Made by a program: the position numbers and the translations under genes. This document shows, one piece after another, positions 18,901 to 27,374 of a DNA stretch of 64,000 bases. Where the stretch lies: positions 62,001 through 126,000 of the forward strand of contig NZ_JAGHZS010000007.1 of the NCBI RefSeq assembly GCF_017745275.1, written 5' to 3'. Positions within the stretch are counted from its first letter, which is position 1; each line of letters starts with the position of its first letter. Origin of the DNA: Chitinophaga sp. (GTDB lineage: Bacteria > Bacteroidota > Bacteroidia > Chitinophagales > Chitinophagaceae). A model generated the notes under the pieces. That model was not told the origin of the DNA. It worked only from the letters and a program-made list of their open reading frames with translations, and searched no databases.

Positions 18901-19084
18901 CTACACGCTTCCCCGAAGCTGGCAGAAGCGATTGCATACATCTACCTGCCGTTTTTATGTGAATGCCACCAACCTGCTCACCTTCAGCAAATTTAAACTA
19001 TGGGATGTGGAAATGGGCGGAAAGGGCCTGGGGTACCCGATTCAACGGGTATTTAATATCGGGCTTAACCTGAATTTTAACTAA
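15929..19084 (+). CDS. SusC-like TonB-dependent outer-membrane transporter
   Basis: A 1051-residue transporter importing oligosaccharides across the outer membrane with its SusD partner. After a long signal region (to about residue 41) comes a carboxypeptidase-D-regulatory-like domain (about 43-118). A TonB-box-like segment (KDVVVMAFGT), a plug carrying the family signature DASATALYGSRAANGV and a C-terminal 22-strand barrel ending NIGLNLNFN follow. There is no STN domain, so direct control by a FecR/ECF pair is not expected. First gene of a seven-gene unit; SusD starts 14 nt later. Confidence 0.95.
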   Translation: MENSTFRKTHYFFSRCWKTFHHKRYGLLSAILLSGSLSSAQQRMTVSGIVASSDDNSLIPGVTVLVMGTSKGTTTNEKGRYFLDAQTGDSLIFRYIGFIEKHVRVGSQSVINITLQSVSSQLKDVVVMAFGTKKKNDVVGSVTTIRPADLKVPSSNLTTALAGRAAGLIAFQRSGEPGQDNAQFFIRGVTTFGYKKDPLILIDGIELTTTDLARLQVDDIASFSILKDASATALYGSRAANGVILVTTKEGAVGKAHLSFRVENSFSAPTKNIELADPVTYMKLSNEAVLTRDPLGALPYSEEKIENTEAGGNPIAYPANDWRKLMFKDYTMNQRLNLAVSGGGGVARYYVSGAYNRDNGLMKVDKRNNFNTNIRLNSYSLRSNVNVNITRTTEMVVRLSGSFDDYTGPLDGGATMYEKVMRSNPVLFPAYFPKDAEHQHVSHILFGNYDAGQYINPYADMVKGYKNYSRSLMLAQIELKQDLKAIAPGLVLSGMVNTNRTSYFDVSRFYNPFWYKMDAYDKLENQYFITNINPNEGTEYLGYNEGGKTISTAFYLESRLNYDHSFNKSDVSGMVVFMAQNRLNANAGDLQQSLPFRNMGISGRATYAYDKRYYTEINFGYNGSERFDRHHRFGFFPSVGLAWTVSNEHFFESLKSVVSNMRLRGTYGIIGNDAIGSPQDRFFYLSNVNMNDDKRSATFGRDPGTLYSLNGVSISRYANPNITWETSKQKNIALDLGLFNKLNITAEYFSQYRDHILMDRAAIPEAAGFAAPIRANVGVATAQGVDLSMDYKQFFKNDFWVSVMANFTYATSQYKNYEEPRYNESYRYHTGYSINQTFGYIAEKLFVDDAEAANSPKQNFGPYGGGDIKYLDVNHDGQLTEADKVAIGNPTVPEVIYGFGFSLGYKNFDFSSFFQGLSNESFWIDPAATAPFAGQNQLLKAYADDHWSEDHQDVHALWPRLSPDFNQNNTQPSTWFMRNGAFLRLKQVEIGYTLPRSWQKRLHTSTCRFYVNATNLLTFSKFKLWDVEMGGKGLGYPIQRVFNIGLNLNFN

Positions 19085-19098
19085 GAACAATCAACACC

Positions 19099-20982
19099 AT
19101 GAAAGAGAATATACTGACAAGGGTGCTGCTCCTGATCCTGGTAATGGCCTGTCCTTCCTGTGCCAAATTCCTCGATGTGGTACCGGATAATGTAGCCACA
19201 CTCGACAATGCATTTACGACGCGTATTGAAGCAAAAAAATATTTATTTACCTGTTATTCCTATATGCCGAAGAATGGCGATATCGGCGATGATCCCGCCA
19301 TGGTAGGGGGCGACGAGCTATGGCGCTTTGCCACAGAAACCGGTTTTTTTAGTATGGCCCAGGGGTATCAGAATGTAGTAACCCCGTTGGGAGACCGGTG
19401 GGGCTACTATTTCCGTGCAATCCGCGATTGCAATATCTTTCTCGAGAATATCGGCAAAGTTCCGGACCTGCTGGAACCCGAAAGAAAACGCTGGATAGCA
19501 GAAGTACAATTCCTCAAAGGATACTACAATTTTTACCTGGTGATGATGTATGGTCCTATCCCGTTAATGAAAACCAATTTGCCGGTAAATGCCGATGGCG
19601 CTGCAGTTGACATCGCCCGGGCGCCCGTAGATTCCTGCTTTAATTATATCCTGGAATTAATTAATGGCGCTACTGGTCAGTTGCCGGCATCCATCACGGA
19701 TCCTACCACGGAGCTGGGACGCATTACACAACCCATTGCCTTATCGCTGAAAGCAAAGGTAATGGTATATGCTGCCAGCCCCTTGTTTAATGGGAATGCT
19801 GACGAAGCAGGACTCAAAAACAGGGATGGTACACCACTTTTTAATCCTGCTTATTCCCGCGTAAAATGGGATTCGGCGGTAGCTGCCTGTAAAGCCGCGA
19901 TAGTAGCCTGTCAACAGGCAGGACTGAAGCTCTATAAATACCATCCGGATTTTCAGCAGTACCAGCTTTCTGATACCATCACCACACAATTAAGTATCAG
20001 AAATAGTTTTTGTGAAAGATGGAACAGCGGCATTATCTGGGCGAATACACAAACCAATTCCACCGGCTTTCAACAGATGATCACCACTTTCATTGATCCG
20101 AACAGCCGTGACTTCGCCTTCCATGGCCTGTTATCGCCACCGTTGCATATGGCCGAATTGTTTTATACCAACAATGGCGTACCCATCTCAGAAGATAAAA
20201 CCTGGGATTATGCGAACCGCTATGCCCTGAAGGTAGCAGGAACAGCAGATGAATTATATGTGCGGAAAGATTACACTTCGGCTTACCTGAATTTCAACCG
20301 GGAGCCACGTTTCTATGCAGACCTGGGTTTCGATGGCGGCGTATGGTATGGCCAGGGACGCTACGATGATAAAAATTTCCTGGACCTGTTTTACCTGGAG
20401 GCAAAATACCGGCAGCGATGCGGGTTTGGTAAACCGGGTTTCGGGTCTATCACTGGCTACTACCTGAAAAAAGCCGTGCATTTTCAGAATGTGATCGGTA
20501 CTTCCGGTGATTATTCTGTTACCTATTATCCATGGCCCATCATGCGCTTGTCCGCTTTGTACCTGATGTATGCGGAAGCACTGAATGAAGCTGGTGGCCC
20601 CGGCGCTGAAGTATATAATTATGTGAACCAGGTGCGGGATCAGGCAGGGTTGAAATCTGTAGAATCATCCTGGACTACTTATTCCAACAACCCGGGGAAG
20701 TATACTACTCAAAAAGGAATGCGGGATATTATTCACCAGGAAACCTTGATAGAGCTGGCATTTGAAGGACAGCGTTTTTGGGATCTGCGTCGCTGGAAAG
20801 AAGCACAAACGGTATTAAACAGGCCGGTGAAAGGGTGGGACCTGATCCAGGAAACAGCCGAAGCGTACTACCGTCCGAAGGTGATTTTTAGCCAGTCTTT
20901 CGGCTTGAAAAATTATTTCTGGCCTATCAGTGAAAACTCGCTATCCATCGACAGGGGCCTGGTGCAGAACCTGGGCTGGTAA
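19099..20982 (+). CDS. SusD-like surface glycan-binding lipoprotein
   Basis: The 627-residue lipoprotein has a signal peptide and lipobox cysteine (about residue 18-21, before KFLDVVPDN). It shows SusD-typical features: the start FLDVVPDNVAT, TPR helices, YLMYAEALNEA (about 490-500) and the C-terminal RD_IIHQE..IELAFEGQRFWDLRRWK block. It caps the SusC barrel and selects the glycan. It lies 14 nt after SusC, and the next lipoprotein starts 25 nt downstream. Confidence 0.95.
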   Translation: MKENILTRVLLLILVMACPSCAKFLDVVPDNVATLDNAFTTRIEAKKYLFTCYSYMPKNGDIGDDPAMVGGDELWRFATETGFFSMAQGYQNVVTPLGDRWGYYFRAIRDCNIFLENIGKVPDLLEPERKRWIAEVQFLKGYYNFYLVMMYGPIPLMKTNLPVNADGAAVDIARAPVDSCFNYILELINGATGQLPASITDPTTELGRITQPIALSLKAKVMVYAASPLFNGNADEAGLKNRDGTPLFNPAYSRVKWDSAVAACKAAIVACQQAGLKLYKYHPDFQQYQLSDTITTQLSIRNSFCERWNSGIIWANTQTNSTGFQQMITTFIDPNSRDFAFHGLLSPPLHMAELFYTNNGVPISEDKTWDYANRYALKVAGTADELYVRKDYTSAYLNFNREPRFYADLGFDGGVWYGQGRYDDKNFLDLFYLEAKYRQRCGFGKPGFGSITGYYLKKAVHFQNVIGTSGDYSVTYYPWPIMRLSALYLMYAEALNEAGGPGAEVYNYVNQVRDQAGLKSVESSWTTYSNNPGKYTTQKGMRDIIHQETLIELAFEGQRFWDLRRWKEAQTVLNRPVKGWDLIQETAEAYYRPKVIFSQSFGLKNYFWPISENSLSIDRGLVQNLGW

Positions 20983-21007
20983 ATCATCAGATCTAAAAAT
21001 AACCGAC

Positions 21008-22198
21008 ATGAAACAACTACGCTATATCATTATGCCTGTGCTGCTGGCGGCTTTTAGCTGGTCCTGCAGCAAAGAGGGCCGGATCGATTATACAGATGCC
21101 AATGCACCGGCTCCGGCTCCCGTCAGCCAGATAAAGGTGACCGCCAATGCAGGTGGCGCTATATTGACGTATAAAATTCCCATTGATCCGAATTTGTCTT
21201 ATGTGAAAGCCGTTTATGAAATACAAAAGGGCGTTGTCCGTGAAGCAAAAGCTTCCCGTTATACAGATACCCTACGGCTGGTGGGATTTGGAGATACCCT
21301 GGTACATGCCGTGCAATTATTTAGTGTGGGCAAAAATGAAAAAGCTTCCGCCCCGGTAGATATCCAGGTAAAACCATTACGGCCGGCTGTGCAAACCACG
21401 TTTGCCTCTATTACGCTGGATGCCACATTTGGCGGCGTCCAGGTGGCTTTCCGGAATGAGGCCAAAGACAATCTTGCCATCACCGTAATGGTGGATTCTA
21501 CCGGCCAGCATACCTGGAATGTGATCAATACATTTTATACCGGTGCCCCTGCCGGCAATTATTCAGTAAGAGGCTTTGATACCACTGCCAGAACGTTTGC
21601 CGTTTTTGTAAGAGACCGGTGGAATAATAAATCAGATACACTCACAAAAACACTGAAGCCTATTTATGAAATACAAATCCCTAAAAATACCTGGAGGGCC
21701 ATACATCTGCCTACAGACACCTGGAAAGAAGCAGAGAGCTTTCCGCTGGAACATTTATGGGATAACAACATCCAGGGATATGGCGGCATCTTCGCTTCTA
21801 CCAATAATTCCATCTTGCCCCAATGGTTTACGATCGATCTCGGTAAGAAAGTAGTGTTGAGTCGTATCGTTGAACATCAGATGCAATCTGATCACTTCTA
21901 CGCGGGTTCTGCTGTGAAAAAATTTGAGTTGTGGGGAAGCAATAACCCCAACCCAGACGGCTCCTGGGAGAGCTGGCAGTTGATGGGCACTTTTAATTCC
22001 TTTAAGCCTTCCGGCTTGCCAATGGGACAAACAAGTGGCGAAGATCTGAACTATGCGTGGCTGAAAGGAGAAGATTTTCCTTTAGGCAGCCTGATGCCCG
22101 CTGTGCGATATCTCCGCTTTAAAACGCTGGAAACCTATAGCATGTCGGGGCAAGTGGTGATAGCGGAACTGGATCTCTGGGGGCAACTGGTGCCATAG
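21008..22198 (+). CDS. DUF4959/DUF5126/DUF5000 surface lipoprotein
   Basis: The 396-residue lipoprotein (lipobox SWSCSK) has the three-part layout of PUL-associated proteins. A DUF4959-like Fn3 domain (AGGAILTYKIP...VKAVYEI) comes first, then a DUF5126-like domain (GGVQVAFRNEAKDNL), then a C-terminal discoidin-like DUF5000 domain (LWDNNIQGYGG ... FTIDLGKKVVLSRI ... FELWGSN). The role is probably surface glycan binding next to SusD. The frame is open from 20930, but that overlaps SusD; the ATG at 21008 gives a proper lipoprotein signal. Confidence 0.85.
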   Translation: MKQLRYIIMPVLLAAFSWSCSKEGRIDYTDANAPAPAPVSQIKVTANAGGAILTYKIPIDPNLSYVKAVYEIQKGVVREAKASRYTDTLRLVGFGDTLVHAVQLFSVGKNEKASAPVDIQVKPLRPAVQTTFASITLDATFGGVQVAFRNEAKDNLAITVMVDSTGQHTWNVINTFYTGAPAGNYSVRGFDTTARTFAVFVRDRWNNKSDTLTKTLKPIYEIQIPKNTWRAIHLPTDTWKEAESFPLEHLWDNNIQGYGGIFASTNNSILPQWFTIDLGKKVVLSRIVEHQMQSDHFYAGSAVKKFELWGSNNPNPDGSWESWQLMGTFNSFKPSGLPMGQTSGEDLNYAWLKGEDFPLGSLMPAVRYLRFKTLETYSMSGQVVIAELDLWGQLVP

Positions 22199-22225
22199 CA
22201 TTTTTTTAAAATAAAAAGAAAGAAA

Positions 22226-23314
22226 ATGAAGCATATATTTTATTATCTTATCCTGGTATCCTGCGCTTTGGTGGCTTGTAAAAAGATGGATAGTACTTAC
22301 CGGCAGTTTGTTGTTACTGATGGTATTGTTTACCCGGGAAAGGCCAGCAAGCCTGTTGTGTATGCCGGCCATAACAGGGTGAAAATTTCCTGGCTGAGGG
22401 GAGCAGATCCCACCCTGGCAAGTGCAAAGATCTTCTGGAATAATTATAGTGACTCCGCAGTTGTGACGATTCCTCCCACAGGAGATACCATTTCTTATAC
22501 GATTAATAATTTACCGGAGAAGAGTTATTCTTTTATCATCAAAACTTACGATTCCAAAGGCAATGTATCTGTACCAGTGGAATTATTTGGTGCCAGTTAT
22601 GGAGATGTATACCAATCCAGCCTCTTAGGCCGCCCCGTAACAGCGGGCATATTGTATCCTGACTCAGTAGCTGTTAAGTGGGGCGGCGCAGATATTTCAA
22701 ATGGCGCTTATGCCATGCAGGTAAAATACACAACGATATCCGGCAAAGAAAAGGTGAAAAGTTTTCCGGTGAGTGACGTGACCTCCGTGATAACAGATAT
22801 GAAACGGGGTACCCTTTACCAGTACCGGACTGTATATCTGCCGGATTCATTAAGCATAGATACTTTTTACACGGATTATAGCACCAGTAAACCATTTTTA
22901 TTCAGCCCAAAGCCATGGAAGATCATAGATTTTTCAAGTCAGCATCCCGGTGATGAAAACCTGGTGAGCAATGTGATCGATGGTAACCCAAATACCCGCT
23001 GGCATGCCTGGGTAGGAAACTCTCAGTATCCGCATTTCTTTACCGTGGATATGGGCGCGCAAAGCATGATTACATCTTTCATGCTGTACCGGAAAACTGG
23101 TGACGACCGTGCATGCGATACGTTTAAGATGCAGATAAGTACTGATAATATTACCTGGACAGACGTGGGGACGTTTAATTTTAATCGCCTGATGGATGAC
23201 GGACAATCGTATGAAATACCTACCCATCCAACCGCGAGGTATTTTAAATTCACCGGCCTAAGCGGGCCACAGTCGTACATCGTATTAGGGGATATTAGCG
23301 CATATGGATTCTGA
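22226..23314 (+). CDS. DUF4998/F5-8 type C (discoidin) domain lipoprotein
   Basis: The 362-residue lipoprotein (lipobox LVACKK) starts with a DUF4998-like domain (GHNRVKISWLRGADPTLASA, then YTINNLPEKSYSF). A second Fn3-like region follows, then a C-terminal F5/8 type C domain (VIDGNPNTRWHAW ... FFTVDMGAQSMITSFMLYRK). Such proteins are surface glycan-binding components of PULs. It sits 27 nt after the previous lipoprotein and runs up to or slightly into the GH20 gene that follows. Confidence 0.85.
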   Translation: MKHIFYYLILVSCALVACKKMDSTYRQFVVTDGIVYPGKASKPVVYAGHNRVKISWLRGADPTLASAKIFWNNYSDSAVVTIPPTGDTISYTINNLPEKSYSFIIKTYDSKGNVSVPVELFGASYGDVYQSSLLGRPVTAGILYPDSVAVKWGGADISNGAYAMQVKYTTISGKEKVKSFPVSDVTSVITDMKRGTLYQYRTVYLPDSLSIDTFYTDYSTSKPFLFSPKPWKIIDFSSQHPGDENLVSNVIDGNPNTRWHAWVGNSQYPHFFTVDMGAQSMITSFMLYRKTGDDRACDTFKMQISTDNITWTDVGTFNFNRLMDDGQSYEIPTHPTARYFKFTGLSGPQSYIVLGDISAYGF

Positions 23315-23339
23315 TAGCATAATACCACGTTATTTTCTG

Positions 23340-25382
23340 ATGTTAATCTATTGTACTGTGAACAAAAAAAGCAAATGGCCCATCTGGCTGGTACTCTTCT
23401 TATTATCAGGCGCACTCCGGCTGCAGGCGCAGCAGGTGCCTGCGTTGATTCCACTGCCGCAATCCGTCAAATGGAATGCGCAACAGTTTCCGCTCCATAA
23501 AGTCAAAGCGATTGTAGTGACTGATGATAGCCTGCGCAAAGAAGCAGCCTTGTTGCAACAGATGTTAGCCGAAAAAGGATTTTCTACAGTGATCAGTCAA
23601 CAGGCGACCGGCGAATACCTGCTGCGGTTGCAATTGGGTAAAGTACCGGCGCCTGATTTGCCGGAAGAAGCGTATCACTTGCAGATCACCGGGAAACAGG
23701 TGACCCTCACCGCCAATCAGCCACATGGCATTTTTAATGGCCTGCAAACGCTGTATCAGTTGCTTACCACCGCCTGGCTGCCGGGATGTGATATAGTGGA
23801 TTATCCTGCTTATAAGTGGCGCGGATATATGGTAGATGCCGGCCGCAATTATCAATCGCCTGCACTCCTGGAACAACAGATCGATATCATGAGCAGGTAC
23901 AAGCTCAATATATTCCACTTTCATCTGACAGAAGATGTAGCCTGGCGCCTGGAAATAAAAAAATATCCGGCACTCACTGCGGCCGAAAATATGACCCGCA
24001 ATAAAGGGAAATATTATACCGAAGCAGAGATGAAAGCATTGATCCAATATTGTAAGGATCGTTACATCACCCTGGTTCCTGAAATAGATATACCCGGCCA
24101 TAGCAGCGCCTTTAAACGGGCTACCGGGGTAGATATGCAAAGCGAAAAAGGTCACGACATCGTATTGGATATTATTAACGAAGTAGCTGCTACCTATGAT
24201 CTTCCATATCTGCACATTGGTGCAGACGAAGTGGACATCACCAACAAACAGTTGTTGCCGGATGTATCGAAGGCCATCCGGCAACATCATATGGAGGTGA
24301 TCACCTGGGCGCCCGGTGGCACCGGCGCCAGCAGCAATATCCGCCAGCTTTGGAAAGAAGAGCACCTCGATCATCAGAACGTGAAATATATCGATTCCCG
24401 TTTCCTCTACCTGAGCGACCTCGATCCGATGAATAGCGTTGTCACTATTTTTAACCGGCAGATAGGACAGCAAACAAAAGGCAATACCCATTTGCTGGGA
24501 GCAGAGATCTGCCTGTGGAGCGACCGGCGTGTAGCAAAAGAAACGGACCTGTTGTTGATGACACCCGTGTATCCTGCTATGCTGGCCTTTTCAGAGCGTA
24601 GCTGGAGAGGTGGGGGTAACGAGGGCGTTGTATTTTATATAGGCAATGATACGTCCGCCCGGGCAAAAGATTTTGTTGCTTTTGAAAAACGGCTGACCGA
24701 TCATAAACGCCGCTATTTTTCGCAGTTGCCTTTTCAATATGTAAAACAATCCAATATACACTGGAAGCTATTCGGCCCTTTCGATAACAAAGGTGCATTA
24801 AATACTGGTTTCTGGCCGGAAGGTGCACAGCTATCCCTGCAGGATTCCGCAGGTGCGCTTCACGTTACAGGCGGTACGGTGTGGTTGTGGCATACACACG
24901 GTCCGGAAGGTCCCGACAAAGTAAAGGCCTGGGTACCCTCGCCCCGGGAAAATACTACCTGGTATGCTTTTACCCGTTTCTGGAGTGCGCATGATACCAC
25001 CATCACCATGTTTACAGAGTTAAAAGACCTCTCCAGGTCCGGCGCAGATGCCACGCCGCCGGCGGGAGAGTGGGATTATATGAAAAGCCGGATCTGGATA
25101 AATGGCAACTTGCTGCTACCACCGCGATGGAGTGTTCCGGGCAGGGAATCAGGACGGCTGGAAGATCCATTGGTAGATGAAGGATTTTACTACCGGCCAC
25201 CTGCCCTGGTAAAAGTAAAGAAAGGCTGGAACAGCCTGCTGATCCGCTTACCCATAGATCAGTTTAATCCCGGTAAAGACTGGCAGGTACCTCCAAAGTT
25301 AATGTTTACGATCATACCCGTACACCAGGAAAAAGGAATGAACTGGTATGCCAACGATATGCTTTTCCAACCGGGAAAGTGA
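23340..25382 (+). CDS. Divergent GH20 beta-N-acetylhexosaminidase
   Basis: An exo-acting enzyme predicted to release terminal GlcNAc or GalNAc by substrate-assisted catalysis. A GH20b N-terminal domain (IPLPQSVKW ... GIFNGLQTLYQLL) precedes the catalytic barrel, which has the Asp-Glu pair in HIGADEVD (about residues 291-298). It departs from the classical family: the usual WHLTDDNGWR is FHLTEDVAWR and the later GWDEI segment is missing. About 230 extra C-terminal residues look like beta-sandwich modules. The start is uncertain: ATG 23304 overlaps the previous gene, ATG 23340 is used here, and GTG 23358 gives the cleanest signal peptide. Confidence 0.82.
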   Translation: MLIYCTVNKKSKWPIWLVLFLLSGALRLQAQQVPALIPLPQSVKWNAQQFPLHKVKAIVVTDDSLRKEAALLQQMLAEKGFSTVISQQATGEYLLRLQLGKVPAPDLPEEAYHLQITGKQVTLTANQPHGIFNGLQTLYQLLTTAWLPGCDIVDYPAYKWRGYMVDAGRNYQSPALLEQQIDIMSRYKLNIFHFHLTEDVAWRLEIKKYPALTAAENMTRNKGKYYTEAEMKALIQYCKDRYITLVPEIDIPGHSSAFKRATGVDMQSEKGHDIVLDIINEVAATYDLPYLHIGADEVDITNKQLLPDVSKAIRQHHMEVITWAPGGTGASSNIRQLWKEEHLDHQNVKYIDSRFLYLSDLDPMNSVVTIFNRQIGQQTKGNTHLLGAEICLWSDRRVAKETDLLLMTPVYPAMLAFSERSWRGGGNEGVVFYIGNDTSARAKDFVAFEKRLTDHKRRYFSQLPFQYVKQSNIHWKLFGPFDNKGALNTGFWPEGAQLSLQDSAGALHVTGGTVWLWHTHGPEGPDKVKAWVPSPRENTTWYAFTRFWSAHDTTITMFTELKDLSRSGADATPPAGEWDYMKSRIWINGNLLLPPRWSVPGRESGRLEDPLVDEGFYYRPPALVKVKKGWNSLLIRLPIDQFNPGKDWQVPPKLMFTIIPVHQEKGMNWYANDMLFQPGK

Positions 25383-25454
25383 ACTTTCCATCAGCCATGC
25401 AAAAAAATCACCGTTATGTTTTATAACTATTTTTCAACAACCCGCTTTTTTCTC

Positions 25455-27374
25455 ATGAATCATTTAAACCGTATCGCATGCCTGGCTTTGGTCAGTTGCC
25501 AGTTAGCCTTTCTGCCTGCGAAAAGCCAGGACCTTTACGCCGGTATCATCCCGGCGCCTGTAGCCACAAAGCATACCAACGGCACCTTTACGCTAAGCCA
25601 GCAAACCATCATCAAAGCAGATAATCCCGCGGATAAAGCGGTTGTTTTTCTAACCAGCTACCTGAATCATAACTGGAAACTGAAGAACAAACCAGATACT
25701 ACGGCATCGGGATCTGCTACTGTTATAGAACTCACCAGTAAAGGAGCAGAGCGTTTGCCCAAAGAAGGATATAAACTAACGATTACGCCTACACGCGTTA
25801 CAGTAGTGGGTAAAGATGCCGGGCTCTTTTATGGTATTCAATCGCTGATCCAGCTGCTGCCTGTAGATCCTTCACCTGCGGCTCAACTGCCTTGTGTGTC
25901 TGTTGAAGATTATCCGCGTTTTGGTTATCGTGGCGTCATGCTGGACGTGTCGCGCCACTTTTTCACCGTACAGGAAGTAAAAGACCTCATCGACCTGATG
26001 GCCAAGTATAAGCTAAACCGTTTCCACTGGCATCTGACAGATGATAATGGCTGGCGTATAGAAATTAAACAGTTTCCTAAACTTACTTCAGTAGGCGCCT
26101 GGCGCGTACCACGCTATCTCGGTTATGGCAGCAACGAACCGCCTCGTCCCGGAGAAGCAGCTACTGACGGCGGTTTCTATACACAGGAACAAATCAAAGA
26201 CGTTGTAAAATATGCGGCAGACCGCTACATCCAGATCCTGCCCGAAATAGATGTGCCTGGCCACAGCCTGGCTGCCATTGCAGCTTACCCGGAACTCTGC
26301 TGCACAAAAACACCTGCCCAGGTAAATCCTGGCAGTAACTTCTCCAGGTGGTACGACAATGGCAAATATGAAATGTTGCTGGATAACACGCTGAACCCTA
26401 TCGATGAAAACGTATATCGATTCCTCGACAAAGTATTTACAGAAGTAGCTGCCCTGTTCCCGTATGAATATTTCCATATCGGTGGCGATGAATGTTTTAA
26501 AGGATATTGGGAGAAAGATCCCGGGATACAGGCTTTCATGAAAAAAATGAATTTCAAAAAAGCCGATGAAGTACAGAGCTATTTCACTTCCCGCCTGGTA
26601 GAGATATTGCGTAAAAAAGGAAAGAAATTAATTGGCTGGGATGAAATACTGGAAGGAGGGCTGGCAAAGGATGCAGCCGTAATGAGCTGGAGAGGGGAAG
26701 AAGGGGGCATTGCTGCCGCAAAAATGAAACATGAAGTGATCATGTCGCCTTCCACTAATGGATTGTACTTTGATTATAACGAAGCCAATGCTGATTTGAT
26801 GCCAGCCAACAGGGGCGGCCGTCCTGCCCTCTATGCTTATGATCCGGTTCCCAAAAGCCTGACGCCAGACGAACGTCCTTTTATCCTGGGCGTACAGGGA
26901 AATATCTGGACAGAATTTATTGCCACCGTTCCCAGGATGCAATACATGATCCTGCTGCGTACGCTCGCGTTAGCAGAAATGGCCTGGACACCAATGGAAA
27001 ATAAGAACTATCAAAATTTTTCTGAAATAAGGCTGCCCAAGGAACTCGAACGCTTCGACAAGCTGGGATACAATTACCGTGTACCTGCGCCGTACCTGCC
27101 AACAGATACAACCATGACCGGCGAAACGTTTTCCTTTAAGATGAAGCCCTCCATTCCCGGTGCTAAAATTTACTTCACCCTGAATGGTAAAGTGCCGGAT
27201 ATCACTGACAAGGAGTATAATAATGCTATCCGTTTTGTAGTTCCACCTAACGACAAACGCGTGTTCCAGGCGATAGAAGTAACACCTTCCGGGAAAAGAA
27301 GTACAGTTAGCAGGATCGTTTTGGAAAATAAAAAAATAGCCGTAAATATTTCTAATGACAATTTGCAGAAATAA
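25455..27374 (+). CDS. GH20 beta-N-acetylhexosaminidase
   Basis: A canonical family-20 exo-hexosaminidase, about 639 residues, with a signal peptide (ending PAKSQ). The GH20b domain is followed by the catalytic barrel with WHLTDDNGWR, PEIDVPGHS, the catalytic Asp-Glu in HIGGDECFKGYW, IGWDEILEGG and LGVQGNIWTE. A C-terminal CHB_HEX_C_1-like beta domain (GAKIYFTLNGKVPD) ends the protein. ATG 25416 is an alternative start. Its stop shares one base with the GH78 start (TAATG), showing translational coupling. Confidence 0.93.
   Translation: MNHLNRIACLALVSCQLAFLPAKSQDLYAGIIPAPVATKHTNGTFTLSQQTIIKADNPADKAVVFLTSYLNHNWKLKNKPDTTASGSATVIELTSKGAERLPKEGYKLTITPTRVTVVGKDAGLFYGIQSLIQLLPVDPSPAAQLPCVSVEDYPRFGYRGVMLDVSRHFFTVQEVKDLIDLMAKYKLNRFHWHLTDDNGWRIEIKQFPKLTSVGAWRVPRYLGYGSNEPPRPGEAATDGGFYTQEQIKDVVKYAADRYIQILPEIDVPGHSLAAIAAYPELCCTKTPAQVNPGSNFSRWYDNGKYEMLLDNTLNPIDENVYRFLDKVFTEVAALFPYEYFHIGGDECFKGYWEKDPGIQAFMKKMNFKKADEVQSYFTSRLVEILRKKGKKLIGWDEILEGGLAKDAAVMSWRGEEGGIAAAKMKHEVIMSPSTNGLYFDYNEANADLMPANRGGRPALYAYDPVPKSLTPDERPFILGVQGNIWTEFIATVPRMQYMILLRTLALAEMAWTPMENKNYQNFSEIRLPKELERFDKLGYNYRVPAPYLPTDTTMTGETFSFKMKPSIPGAKIYFTLNGKVPDITDKEYNNAIRFVVPPNDKRVFQAIEVTPSGKRSTVSRIVLENKKIAVNISNDNLQK

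Noticed and set aside
23565..24491. 308-codon minus-strand open frame across the first GH20 gene
   Set aside because: It is antisense to a well-supported enzyme, has no recognisable domain, and its composition mirrors the coding strand.
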